Translations under genes and position numbers: made by a program
Assembly: GCA_003240695.1 (NCBI GenBank)
Contig: QFNC01000039.1
Location: 1 to 14,511 of the forward strand
Direction: 5' to 3'
DNA from: Pseudoxanthomonas suwonensis
GTDB lineage: Bacteria > Pseudomonadota > Gammaproteobacteria > Xanthomonadales > Xanthomonadaceae
DNA length: 14,511 bases
The notes under the pieces: generated by a model
Databases searched by the model: none
The model's input: only the letters and a program-made list of their open reading frames with translations
What the model was told of the DNA's origin: nothing
Part shown: positions 8,859 through 14,511 of the stretch, piece by piece
Numbering within the stretch: position 1 is the first letter of the stretch
Layout: every line of letters begins with the position of its first letter

Positions 8859-8866
8859 AAGCGGAT

Positions 8867-9526
8867 TCAGGGCTCCGAACGTTGACGCAGTTCACGTTCC
8901 TGCATTCTGACCGGACGATTGCCCGTACGTTCACGCAGGACGGGCGTTTGGCGCACGGCGCGATCGTCGGATTGCATCTGCCGCACTGGGCGTTCTGTCC
9001 GCCAGGTGGGAGCGGCTGCCGGTGTCACGCGACTGGTGCCCGGCTGTGTCTGCGGCACCGGCATGCGCAACCCTGTGGGTGGACGCTCGGCATTGTTGCG
9101 GCGCAGCGTGTCCAGATCGCGCCATGGTGCCTTGCGGTCGCGGTTATTCCGGTCATGGTGATCATGGTCATGATCGCGATCCGGCCGCACGATCACGACC
9201 GGCGAGCGCGAGTAGTAGCCATTGTAGGGATAGCCGGAATACGGAGAGCCGCCGTAGGGATACCCATAGCCGCCGTAGTACCCGTAGCGCGACGGATATC
9301 CCGAATACACGCCGCCGTAATACCCGGATGGGCTGCGGTAGCGGTAGCCGCCGTAGCCATAGGCACCGCCCGGGTAACCGTAGCCCACGCCGCCGTAATA
9401 CGAGCCGGACGATCGACCGCGGTAATAGTCGCCATAGCCATCGTTGCGATAGCCGTAATCGGTGGTGATGCAACCAGCCAGCAACGCGGCGGCCAGTGCA
9501 GGGATGAGCAATCGGATGGTTTTCAT
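8867..9526 (-). CDS. Gly/Tyr-rich low-complexity lipoprotein
   Basis: Predicted lipoprotein of 219 residues. The signal peptide MKTIRLLIPALAAALLAGC has a textbook lipobox LAGC (Cys19). Residues 23-105 are almost only Gly, Tyr, Ser and Pro (28 Tyr and 26 Gly in 83), in short irregular units such as YGGYGYPYGG and SGYYGG. Next comes a His/Asp cluster, DRDHDHDHHDRNNRD (116-130), that could bind metal ions, and then an Arg/Gln/Pro-rich, strongly basic C-terminus. ATG 9526 has a strong Shine-Dalgarno (GAGGGGGAG) and starts the signal peptide; longer in-frame starts upstream make no sense. I do not recognise a function. Such Gly/Tyr-rich surface proteins may be disordered, adhesive or cell-wall associated, which is speculation. 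Confidence 0.75.
   Translation of the reverse strand: MKTIRLLIPALAAALLAGCITTDYGYRNDGYGDYYRGRSSGSYYGGVGYGYPGGAYGYGGYRYRSPSGYYGGVYSGYPSRYGYYGGYGYPYGGSPYSGYPYNGYYSRSPVVIVRPDRDHDHDHHDRNNRDRKAPWRDLDTLRRNNAERPPTGLRMPVPQTQPGTSRVTPAAAPTWRTERPVRQMQSDDRAVRQTPVLRERTGNRPVRMQERELRQRSEP
9212..9460 (-). repeat. Low-complexity Tyr/Gly codon repeat
   Basis: The section encoding residues 23-105 of the lipoprotein is an irregular array of TAC/TAT and GGC/GGT/GGA codons, seen on the plus strand as recurring ccgccgta and gggata units. Unit length is not constant, so it is a degenerate array rather than a clean tandem repeat. Such DNA is prone to slippage and length variation between strains. Confidence 0.6.
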
Positions 9527-9697
9527 GGATCTCCCCCTCGTGCGGCTTTCCGGATCATGGCCGGTCTGCATGCGAGAATCCACTTCAGCCATTGAATCCG
9601 TGCTTAATCCAGCCGGTCCCGTTCGGGAAGCTGAATGAATACATCGCCATGGACCGTTCGCCACATGGCGCATGTCCTGTCAACCGAGGGTGTCTGC

Positions 9698-10684
9698 ATG
9701 TCCCTGCGTGACCCGCCGCCGCTGCCCGACTTCGCCGACGTAGTGGCGGCCGCGGCCCGCATAGCCGGCCACGCACAGGTCACCCCGGTGCTGCACTCGC
9801 AGGGACTGGATGCACTGAGCGGCGCGCGCATCGTCTTCAAGTGCGAACAGCTGCAACGCGGCGGCGCATTCAAGTTCCGCGGGGCCTGCAATGCGGTACT
9901 GTCGCTGGACGACGCCGCAGCTGCCGGCGGTGTCGTGACCCACTCATCCGGCAACCATGGTGCTGCATTGGCATTGGCCGCCGGCGTGCGCGGGATTGCC
10001 TGCCATGTGGTGGTGCCGGAAGGCGCCGTGGCATCCAAATTGGCGGCCATCCAGGCCTATGGTGCGCAGTTGCATCGCTGCGAGGCCACCATGGCGGCGC
10101 GCGAGGCCACGTGTCGACGCGTGCAGCAGCAGACCGGCGCGGTGTTGATCCATCCCTATGCCGACGCGCGGGTGATCGCCGGGCAGGGGACAGCTGCGCT
10201 GGAGCTGCTGGGCCAATGCCGCGAGCTGGACGCGGTCGTGGTACCGATCGGCGGTGGCGGACTGGCCGCCGGCACGGCCATCGCCGCTGCGGCCTTGGCC
10301 CCGGGTGTTCCGGTCTATGCCGCCGAACCGGCGGGTGCCGCCGATGCCGCCGCGTCGCTGGCCAGTGGCCACGTGCGCGGCGATATCGTTCCACACACGC
10401 TGTGCGACGGCCTGCGGGCCACCGTGGGCGAACCGAATCTGGCCCTGCTGCAGCGGCACGGGGTGCAGGTGCTGCTGGTGGAGGATGCCTGTACCGTGCA
10501 GGCGATGCGGCTGTTCGCGCAGCGCTGCAAGCAGCTGATCGAGCCTTCCTCGGCCATCGCGCTGGCGACGGTGCTGGCCCATCCGCAGCACTTCGCCGGC
10601 CGACGCGTCGGGATGATTTTGTCCGGCGGCAACGTGGACCTGGATGCACCGATGCCCTGGAATGCGGTACAAAGCACGCCATGA
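9698..10684 (+). CDS. PLP-dependent serine/threonine dehydratase family protein
   Basis: Fold-type II pyridoxal-phosphate enzyme of 328 residues, the length of single-domain threonine/serine dehydratases and serine racemases. Visible are the Schiff-base lysine Lys59 in GAFKFRGA, the substrate loop SSGNHG (83-88), the phosphate-binding glycine loop GGGGLAAG (185-192), EPSSA (282-286) and the cofactor-contacting SGGN (309-312). It lacks the C-terminal ACT regulatory domain of biosynthetic IlvA, so a catabolic dehydratase or racemase role is more likely. The true substrate (threonine, serine, hydroxyaspartate) cannot be settled. ATG 9698 has GAGGG seven bases upstream and aligns with the family start; an in-frame ATG at 9635 would add 21 residues. 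Its stop overlaps the next gene (ATGA), suggesting an operon. Confidence 0.9.
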   Translation: MSLRDPPPLPDFADVVAAAARIAGHAQVTPVLHSQGLDALSGARIVFKCEQLQRGGAFKFRGACNAVLSLDDAAAAGGVVTHSSGNHGAALALAAGVRGIACHVVVPEGAVASKLAAIQAYGAQLHRCEATMAAREATCRRVQQQTGAVLIHPYADARVIAGQGTAALELLGQCRELDAVVVPIGGGGLAAGTAIAAAALAPGVPVYAAEPAGAADAAASLASGHVRGDIVPHTLCDGLRATVGEPNLALLQRHGVQVLLVEDACTVQAMRLFAQRCKQLIEPSSAIALATVLAHPQHFAGRRVGMILSGGNVDLDAPMPWNAVQSTP

Positions 10685-11139
10685 CTCCGATGCCTTCCGA
10701 CCAGCTCTCCCCGCGCGAGCGCGCCGCCGCACTCGTCCATCGCTACTACATGGCCTACAACAACGGCGACCGGCCGGGGATGCTGGCGCTGCTCACCGAC
10801 GACGTGGCCCACGACATCAACCAGGGCCCGCGTGAATCCGGGCGCGGGGCATTCGCCGCCTTCCTGCAGCACATGGACGCGCGTTACCGCGAGAACCTGC
10901 GCGAAGTGGTGATCCTGGTCAGCGACGATGGCCTGCGCGCCGCTGCCGAATACGTGGTGCATGGCGAATACGTGGCCACCGATACCGGCCTGCCCGAAGC
11001 CAGCGGGCAGCATTACGCCCTGCCGGGCGGAGCTTTCTTCGGCATCCGTTTCGATGACGCCGGTGAGCCGCAGATCAGCCGGGTCAGCAGCTACTACAAC
11101 CTGGAGCAGTGGCGGCAGCAGGTCGCCCCGGGCAGCTGA
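10681..11139 (+). CDS. Ketosteroid isomerase-related protein (NTF2/SnoaL-like fold)
   Basis: Small soluble protein of 152 residues with the NTF2-like fold. It matches the ketosteroid-isomerase-related family (TIGR02096) along its length: YYMAYNNGD (about 22-30), LLTDDVAHDINQG (36-48), GRGAFAAFLQHMDARYRE (55-72), AAEYVVHGEY (91-100), the ALPGGAFFGIRF stretch (115-126) and the closing SRVSSYYNLEQW. The biochemical activity of this family is not established; isomerase activity is only implied by fold. The ATG overlaps the dehydratase stop by four bases, so the two are translationally coupled. The glycosyltransferase gene follows after 31 bases without a terminator. Confidence 0.88.
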   Translation: MTPMPSDQLSPRERAAALVHRYYMAYNNGDRPGMLALLTDDVAHDINQGPRESGRGAFAAFLQHMDARYRENLREVVILVSDDGLRAAAEYVVHGEYVATDTGLPEASGQHYALPGGAFFGIRFDDAGEPQISRVSSYYNLEQWRQQVAPGS

Positions 11140-11170
11140 CCCTGCCCGTGCGCCGCAACCCGGTGCATGC

Positions 11171-12682
11171 ATGAACGCTCCGGCTGCCGGCTGGCCGCGC
11201 CGGGCATGGATGATCGCGCTGCTCATCGTTCTTGCGCTGGCCCTTCTCGGCCTGCGTGGCATCTGGGATCCGGACGAAGGCCGCTACACCAATGTTGCAC
11301 TGGTGATGCTGGACAGCGGCGACTGGCTCAACCCGCGCCGCAATCACGAAGTCGGGCACTGGACCAAGCCGCCCCTGACCTACTGGGCGATCGCCGCCAG
11401 CGTGGGCGTGTTCGGTCCCAGCCCATGGGCGGCACGGCTGCCCGGCGCACTGGCGTATCTGCTGTGCACTTGGCTGACGTGGCGCATCGCGCGGCGGCTG
11501 GTGCCGGAGCGTGCCGATGCGGCGGGGGTGGCATTTGCCACCATGCTGCTGCCCTTCGGCGCGTCGCAACTGGTCACCACCGACATGCTGCTGACGGCCT
11601 GCGACACGCTGGCCCTGTGGGCATTCGTGGAAGCACGTTTCGGCAGCGGCCGCCATCCGCTGCGCTGGAGTGCATTGCTGTGGGTCGGGCTGGCGATGGC
11701 GTTCCTGACCAAGGGTCCACCCGGACTGCTGCCGCTGCTGCCGATGCTGGTGTTCGGCCTGCTGGTGCCGCGTCGGCAGGGGCGGCATCTGTTCGATCTG
11801 GCCGGGCTGCTGGTATTCGCGCTGCTGGCACTGCCGTGGTACGTGGCGGTGATCCACGGCCATCCGGGCCTGTTCGCCTATTTCATCGGCGATGAAGTGG
11901 TGAACCGCATCACCACCGACGAATTCGGCCGTCACGGCGAATGGTACGGCTGGTTGGAAATCTACCTGCCCACGCTGCTGATCGGCACGCTGCCCTGGAC
12001 GCCGAGCCTGTGGCGCAGCCTGCGCCTGCTGCCAATGGGCTTGCGGCGCTGGCGTGACATGGAAACGCGGCGCAGCGATGCCGCATCGGTATTCATCGCG
12101 CTGTGGTGGCTGCTGCCGCTGCTGGTGTTCTGCCTGTCGCGCTCGCGCATGCCGCTGTACCTGCTGCCGTTGTTTCCGGCGCTGGCGCTGCAGGTGGCGC
12201 GGCAATGGGCGATCGAAGGTCGCCAGCTGCCGCGCTGGCCGTGGCTTGCCGGCTGGTGTGCGCTGTTGCTGGGCTTGCAGGTGGCCGCAGCCCACTGGCC
12301 CACCCACAAGAATGCCGCCGACTGGGCCGACGCCATCCGCCAGCGACACCCGCAGCCGGTGCGCGAGGTGGTCTTCGTGGACGACATGGCCCGCTACGGC
12401 CTGCATCTGCATCTGGGCACGCAGATCGAGAAGGTGTCGTTGCAGCCGTTGCCGCCGCACACCGGGTTCGGCGAACGCGCCTACGATTCCGATCTGGCCT
12501 TCGAACTGGCCGAAGGCGAGGCCGATGTGGTCTGGATCACCCGGCAGGCGGCATGGCAGCAGGTGCAGGGCCAGCTGCAGCAACGCGGCTTCCACGGCCA
12601 GGCGCTGGGTGCGCCCTATCGCGACCGGATCATTTTCACGGTGCAGCCGCTTGCAGGCCCTGATCCAGCAGCAGGCGGATGA
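11171..12682 (+). CDS. ArnT-like GT-C glycosyltransferase (PMT family)
   Basis: Integral membrane protein of 503 residues related to ArnT and dolichyl-phosphate-mannose protein mannosyltransferases. The N-terminal helix is followed by the periplasmic acidic motif WDPDEGRY (32-39; Asp35/Glu36), where GT-C enzymes hold their catalytic acid, and then by HWTKPPLTYW (63-72), typical of ArnT. About ten further hydrophobic helices and a C-terminal soluble periplasmic domain (about 380-503) complete the family layout. Members transfer sugars from polyprenyl-phosphate donors to lipid A, other lipids or proteins on the periplasmic side. No arn operon genes are nearby, so aminoarabinose transfer is not implied. 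ATG 11171 is the start that keeps the N-terminal helix; an out-of-frame ATG at 11167 was discarded. The last 47 bases overlap the convergent gene. Confidence 0.9.
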   Translation: MNAPAAGWPRRAWMIALLIVLALALLGLRGIWDPDEGRYTNVALVMLDSGDWLNPRRNHEVGHWTKPPLTYWAIAASVGVFGPSPWAARLPGALAYLLCTWLTWRIARRLVPERADAAGVAFATMLLPFGASQLVTTDMLLTACDTLALWAFVEARFGSGRHPLRWSALLWVGLAMAFLTKGPPGLLPLLPMLVFGLLVPRRQGRHLFDLAGLLVFALLALPWYVAVIHGHPGLFAYFIGDEVVNRITTDEFGRHGEWYGWLEIYLPTLLIGTLPWTPSLWRSLRLLPMGLRRWRDMETRRSDAASVFIALWWLLPLLVFCLSRSRMPLYLLPLFPALALQVARQWAIEGRQLPRWPWLAGWCALLLGLQVAAAHWPTHKNAADWADAIRQRHPQPVREVVFVDDMARYGLHLHLGTQIEKVSLQPLPPHTGFGERAYDSDLAFELAEGEADVVWITRQAAWQQVQGQLQQRGFHGQALGAPYRDRIIFTVQPLAGPDPAAGG

Positions 12683-13220
12683 CCGCCACCCGTTCGGACT
12701 GCGGCTGCCCGCCCAGCACGCCCAGCATCTGCCGGAACGACTGGCAGCGCTGCGCATCGGCCGCGTCGGCACCGAATCCGGCCACGAAGCCGTCGTGCAG
12801 CATTGCGCCGCGGGCGATATTGGATTTCAGCAATTGCAGGGCTTCCCCCTGATCGTAGCCGCCGCGTTGCCCACCACCCTGCAGCGCCGCAGCCAGCACG
12901 TCGCCCAAAGCGGTCACCAGCGCCTGCTGCGCCTGCGGCGACACCTGCTCGGCGGCGCGCCGCCAGCCATCCATGCGCCGATCGGCACCCGGTGCGAACA
13001 GCGCGCACAACACCTGCGCATCCTGCGGGTCCTGCGAGGCCGCTTGCAGGGCCAGATACAGGCCGTCGATCTGCGCATCGGGGGTCTGCCGCAGCAGGTC
13101 CTGCGCGGCGGTGAACAGCACGGACGGATCGAATGTCAGCGCGGGTGCGGGCTGCTGGCCCATGGCCGGCGTGGTGCACAGCGCGGCGATGCTCAACACG
13201 ATCGGATGAATCAGGCGCAT
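12636..13220 (-). CDS. Exported protein of unknown function
   Basis: Protein of 194 residues with a signal peptide: MRLIHPIVLSIAALCTTPAMG followed by QQPAPA, probably cleaved after Gly21 by signal peptidase I. The mature protein is mostly helical, rich in Ala, Gln, Leu and Asp, with no motif I recognise. Two cysteines (in VLCALF and QRCQSF) may pair in the periplasm. Codon usage matches the neighbouring core genes and the N-terminus is a clean signal peptide, so it looks genuine. I chose ATG 13220 because it begins the signal peptide; upstream in-frame starts add a charged, unlikely extension. The 3' end overlaps that of the glycosyltransferase by 47 bases, tail to tail, so the two C-termini are encoded on opposite strands of the same DNA. 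Confidence 0.75.
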   Translation of the reverse strand: MRLIHPIVLSIAALCTTPAMGQQPAPALTFDPSVLFTAAQDLLRQTPDAQIDGLYLALQAASQDPQDAQVLCALFAPGADRRMDGWRRAAEQVSPQAQQALVTALGDVLAAALQGGGQRGGYDQGEALQLLKSNIARGAMLHDGFVAGFGADAADAQRCQSFRQMLGVLGGQPQSERVAVIRLLLDQGLQAAAP

Positions 13221-13288
13221 GGCGGGGATCGAAATGGGGAATGCATGCAGGATAGGCGCAGCGTGCCTGCGCATGCCTGAACGGGGGG

Positions 13289-14413
13289 GTGGGTCACGAC
13301 GCACGCCGCAACCGGATTGACGTTGTCGAGCACACAGACCACATCGCCAACACCATACGACTGGTGCCAGAATGGCAAAGGCCGTCTGTGCGGCAGATAG
13401 TCCAGCGTGCCATGCAATGCCTTGGCCAGCTGGATGAGGGCGTCCAGTGTGGGTTGCACCGTCCCTGCCTCGTAGCGCCTGGTCTGGTTCACATGGATGC
13501 TGGCCGCGTCCAACATAGCGCTCTGGGGCGTGTCGGCGGCAAATGGCTGCTGTACTATCTGCGCGACGACCATTTGGGGCGACCGGAAGTGGAGACCAAC
13601 CAGGCCCATCAGCATGTGTGGCTGGGCGGCGAACCGGTGGCGATGGTGCGCAACGGGCAGGTGTACCAGCGGCACAACGACCATCTGGGTCGCCCGGAAC
13701 TGGTGACCGATGCCAGCCGCAACGTGGCGTGGTCGGCGCAGGACTACGGTTTCAGCCGGCACGTGACCGCCGACGCCATCGGCGGACTGAACTTGGGTTT
13801 TCCGGGCCAGTATTTCGATGCCGAATCCGGCCTGTGGTACAACGGCCACCGCTACTACGACGCCCGCATCGGCGCCTACACCCAGTCGGACCCGATCGGG
13901 CTGGCGGGCGGGGTGAACACGTATGCCTATGTCGGGGGGAATCCGGTTGGGTTGAGTGATCCTCTAGGACTTCAGTCCAAGTGGAGTCTTGGGATTTCCG
14001 GAAAGTTGCAAGCAGGTATACCTCAAATAGGATTTATTGGGGGTGGTGTTGGTGGAGGCGTATCGCTCGGAGTTAATGTGCCGAGGAACCTGTCCGATTT
14101 AGGCTGCTATCAGCTTTTCTTGGAGGTAAACGCACATGCTGCCGGTGGAGTGGGCGCGTTTGCAGGTATTGGGTTTACCGGCAGCGTTTCGGAATCGAGT
14201 GGGCCAATCGAGAACGGCGAAACAAGTGCCGGCATGGTGTTTGATGGAAATGTTGGGTGGGGTGCAGGGGGAGGTATATCGGGCACCGCCAAAGGGAGCA
14301 TTGTAAATCCAAGAGACTGGATGAATCCGGTTAACGGCCTGAGTGGTGGCGCAGGCAGGATCGGTGCCGCCTATGGGGCGGCCGTTAGGGAAGGTCTGAT
14401 CAAAGCGCTCTGA
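13289..14413 (+). CDS. Orphan Rhs C-terminal tip with variable glycine-rich domain
   Basis: Truncated Rhs protein; the open frame has 374 codons from GTG 13289. Only residues from about 85 onward are Rhs: two DHLGRPE repeats (94-100 and 131-137), WLGGEPVAM, then the conserved core end FPGQYFDAESGLWYNGHRYYDARIG, here described by positions 171-195, DPIGLAGG (201-208) and the boundary motif DPLGL (224-228). Complete Rhs proteins exceed 1,000 residues, so the bulk of the shell is missing. After the boundary, 146 residues form a glycine-rich domain without recognised catalytic motif; GC and codon choice change abruptly at base 13958. The first 80 or so codons are antisense to an HTH remnant, so the native start is lost, and ATG 13493 is another possible initiator. 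Expression is uncertain: it may be a silent reservoir of a C-terminal tip. Confidence 0.7.
   Translation: MGHDARRNRIDVVEHTDHIANTIRLVPEWQRPSVRQIVQRAMQCLGQLDEGVQCGLHRPCLVAPGLVHMDAGRVQHSALGRVGGKWLLYYLRDDHLGRPEVETNQAHQHVWLGGEPVAMVRNGQVYQRHNDHLGRPELVTDASRNVAWSAQDYGFSRHVTADAIGGLNLGFPGQYFDAESGLWYNGHRYYDARIGAYTQSDPIGLAGGVNTYAYVGGNPVGLSDPLGLQSKWSLGISGKLQAGIPQIGFIGGGVGGGVSLGVNVPRNLSDLGCYQLFLEVNAHAAGGVGAFAGIGFTGSVSESSGPIENGETSAGMVFDGNVGWGAGGGISGTAKGSIVNPRDWMNPVNGLSGGAGRIGAAYGAAVREGLIKAL
13394..13534 (-). pseudogene. Remnant of an XRE-family HTH regulator
   Basis: The minus strand encodes a stretch of about 47 residues with clear XRE helix-turn-helix character: SAMLDAASIHVNQTRRYEAG, then TVQPTLDALIQLAKALHGTLDYL. 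This follows the family pattern of the recognition helix, the RxYExGxxxP turn and the LxxLAxAL helix. The N-terminal helix that should precede it is replaced by sequence antisense to the Rhs repeat, starting at about 13535. After DYL the similarity stops, although the frame stays open to 13211. So both ends are lost, and it cannot make a complete repressor. It shows that the Rhs tip and a regulator fragment were joined by recombination. Confidence 0.6.
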
Positions 14414-14511
14414 TGCTTGGATTTCAGCGCCAAGGCGTCTGATCGATCTGGATATGATCACTTTTGCGCCATTTCTGGCGGTTTGCGACGGGTTTCCCCG
14501 TCCACCAGGCG
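14414..14511. other. Window end downstream of the Rhs tip; possible gene edge
   Basis: A possible 3' end of a minus-strand gene reads from the window edge to a TGA at 14458-14460; its last 17 residues are RLVDGETRRKPPEMAQK, a charged, ordinary-looking protein tail. On the plus strand, an ATG at 14454 opens a frame to the edge (MITFAPFLAVCDGF), which would be where an Rhs immunity gene is expected, but no good ribosome-binding site precedes it. Too little is visible to choose. Confidence 0.2.

Larger units (their letters stand above)
8577..8866. other. Non-coding, hairpin-rich intergenic stretch
   Basis: No gene is supported in these 290 bases. The stretch is dense in inverted repeats: CATGCC/GGCATG (8577-8582, 8592-8597), the long hairpin at 8630-8667, GGATG/CATCC (8679-8683, 8695-8699), the hairpin pair at 8714-8764, GACAAGC/GCTTGTC (8791-8797, 8814-8820) and the 8833-8858 hairpin. 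There is no T-run after the larger stems in either direction. It could be a structured RNA, the 3' region of the flanking lipoprotein transcript, or decayed repeat sequence. Small open frames cross it but lack family resemblance or convincing start signals. Confidence 0.5.

Noticed and set aside
8577..8866. SMAG/REP element of the Stenotrophomonas type, or a CRISPR array
   Set aside because: The hairpins lack the terminal GTAG tetranucleotide of SMAG repeats, and there are no direct repeats with regular spacing.
9617..9628. Short palindrome TCCCGTTCGGGA between the divergent lipoprotein and dehydratase genes
   Set aside because: Could be an operator, but it is only 5+5 bases, has no visible -10/-35 context, and such palindromes occur by chance in GC-rich DNA.

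Overview
The window is high-GC chromosomal DNA of a gammaproteobacterium. The MnmG protein, the fused MrpAB form of the antiporter, the lipoproteins and the Rhs tip all look like Xanthomonadaceae (Stenotrophomonas, Pseudoxanthomonas or Xanthomonas type). I inferred this from family resemblance alone, so the genus is not assigned. Most of the window is ordinary, tightly packed core or soft-core sequence; the accessory part is the last 1.2 kb.

Layout. Bases 1-4756 (+): a compact Mrp-type Na+/H+ antiporter operon, mrpA(B fused, 5' end outside the window)-C-D-E-F-G, with overlapping or near-touching genes. It is followed, with overlap, by a Tiki/ChaN-like lipoprotein gene (4731-5642, +). Convergent to that is a small lipoprotein with two BamE-like motifs (5655-6284, -), then mnmG (6462-8360, -), the tRNA U34 modification flavoprotein. 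A 506-base intergenic region (8361-8866) holds a mnmG promoter, an almost perfect sigma-54 promoter pointing away from mnmG, a predicted short RNA of about 113 nt, a very strong Rho-independent terminator, and several further hairpins. After it come a Gly/Tyr-rich lipoprotein (8867-9526, -) and a divergent cluster (+): a PLP-dependent serine/threonine dehydratase, a ketosteroid-isomerase-related NTF2-fold protein and an ArnT-like GT-C glycosyltransferase. The last of these overlaps tail-to-tail with a small exported protein of unknown function (12636-13220, -).

Bases 13289-14413 hold a 5'-truncated Rhs C-terminal tip (+) with a variable, lower-GC, glycine-rich C-terminal domain. The 5' part of its open frame is antisense to a remnant of an XRE-family HTH regulator, so this end is a recombination scar. 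No immunity gene can be recognised before the window ends.

The most interesting item is the predicted sigma-54-driven small RNA at 8464-8576. It has a GG-N10-GC promoter with nearly all consensus bases, a transcript length typical of bacterial sRNAs, a 13-bp terminator stem followed by TTTTT, several G-rich tracts, and no plausible coding content. The second is the Rhs tip with its unassigned C-terminal domain.
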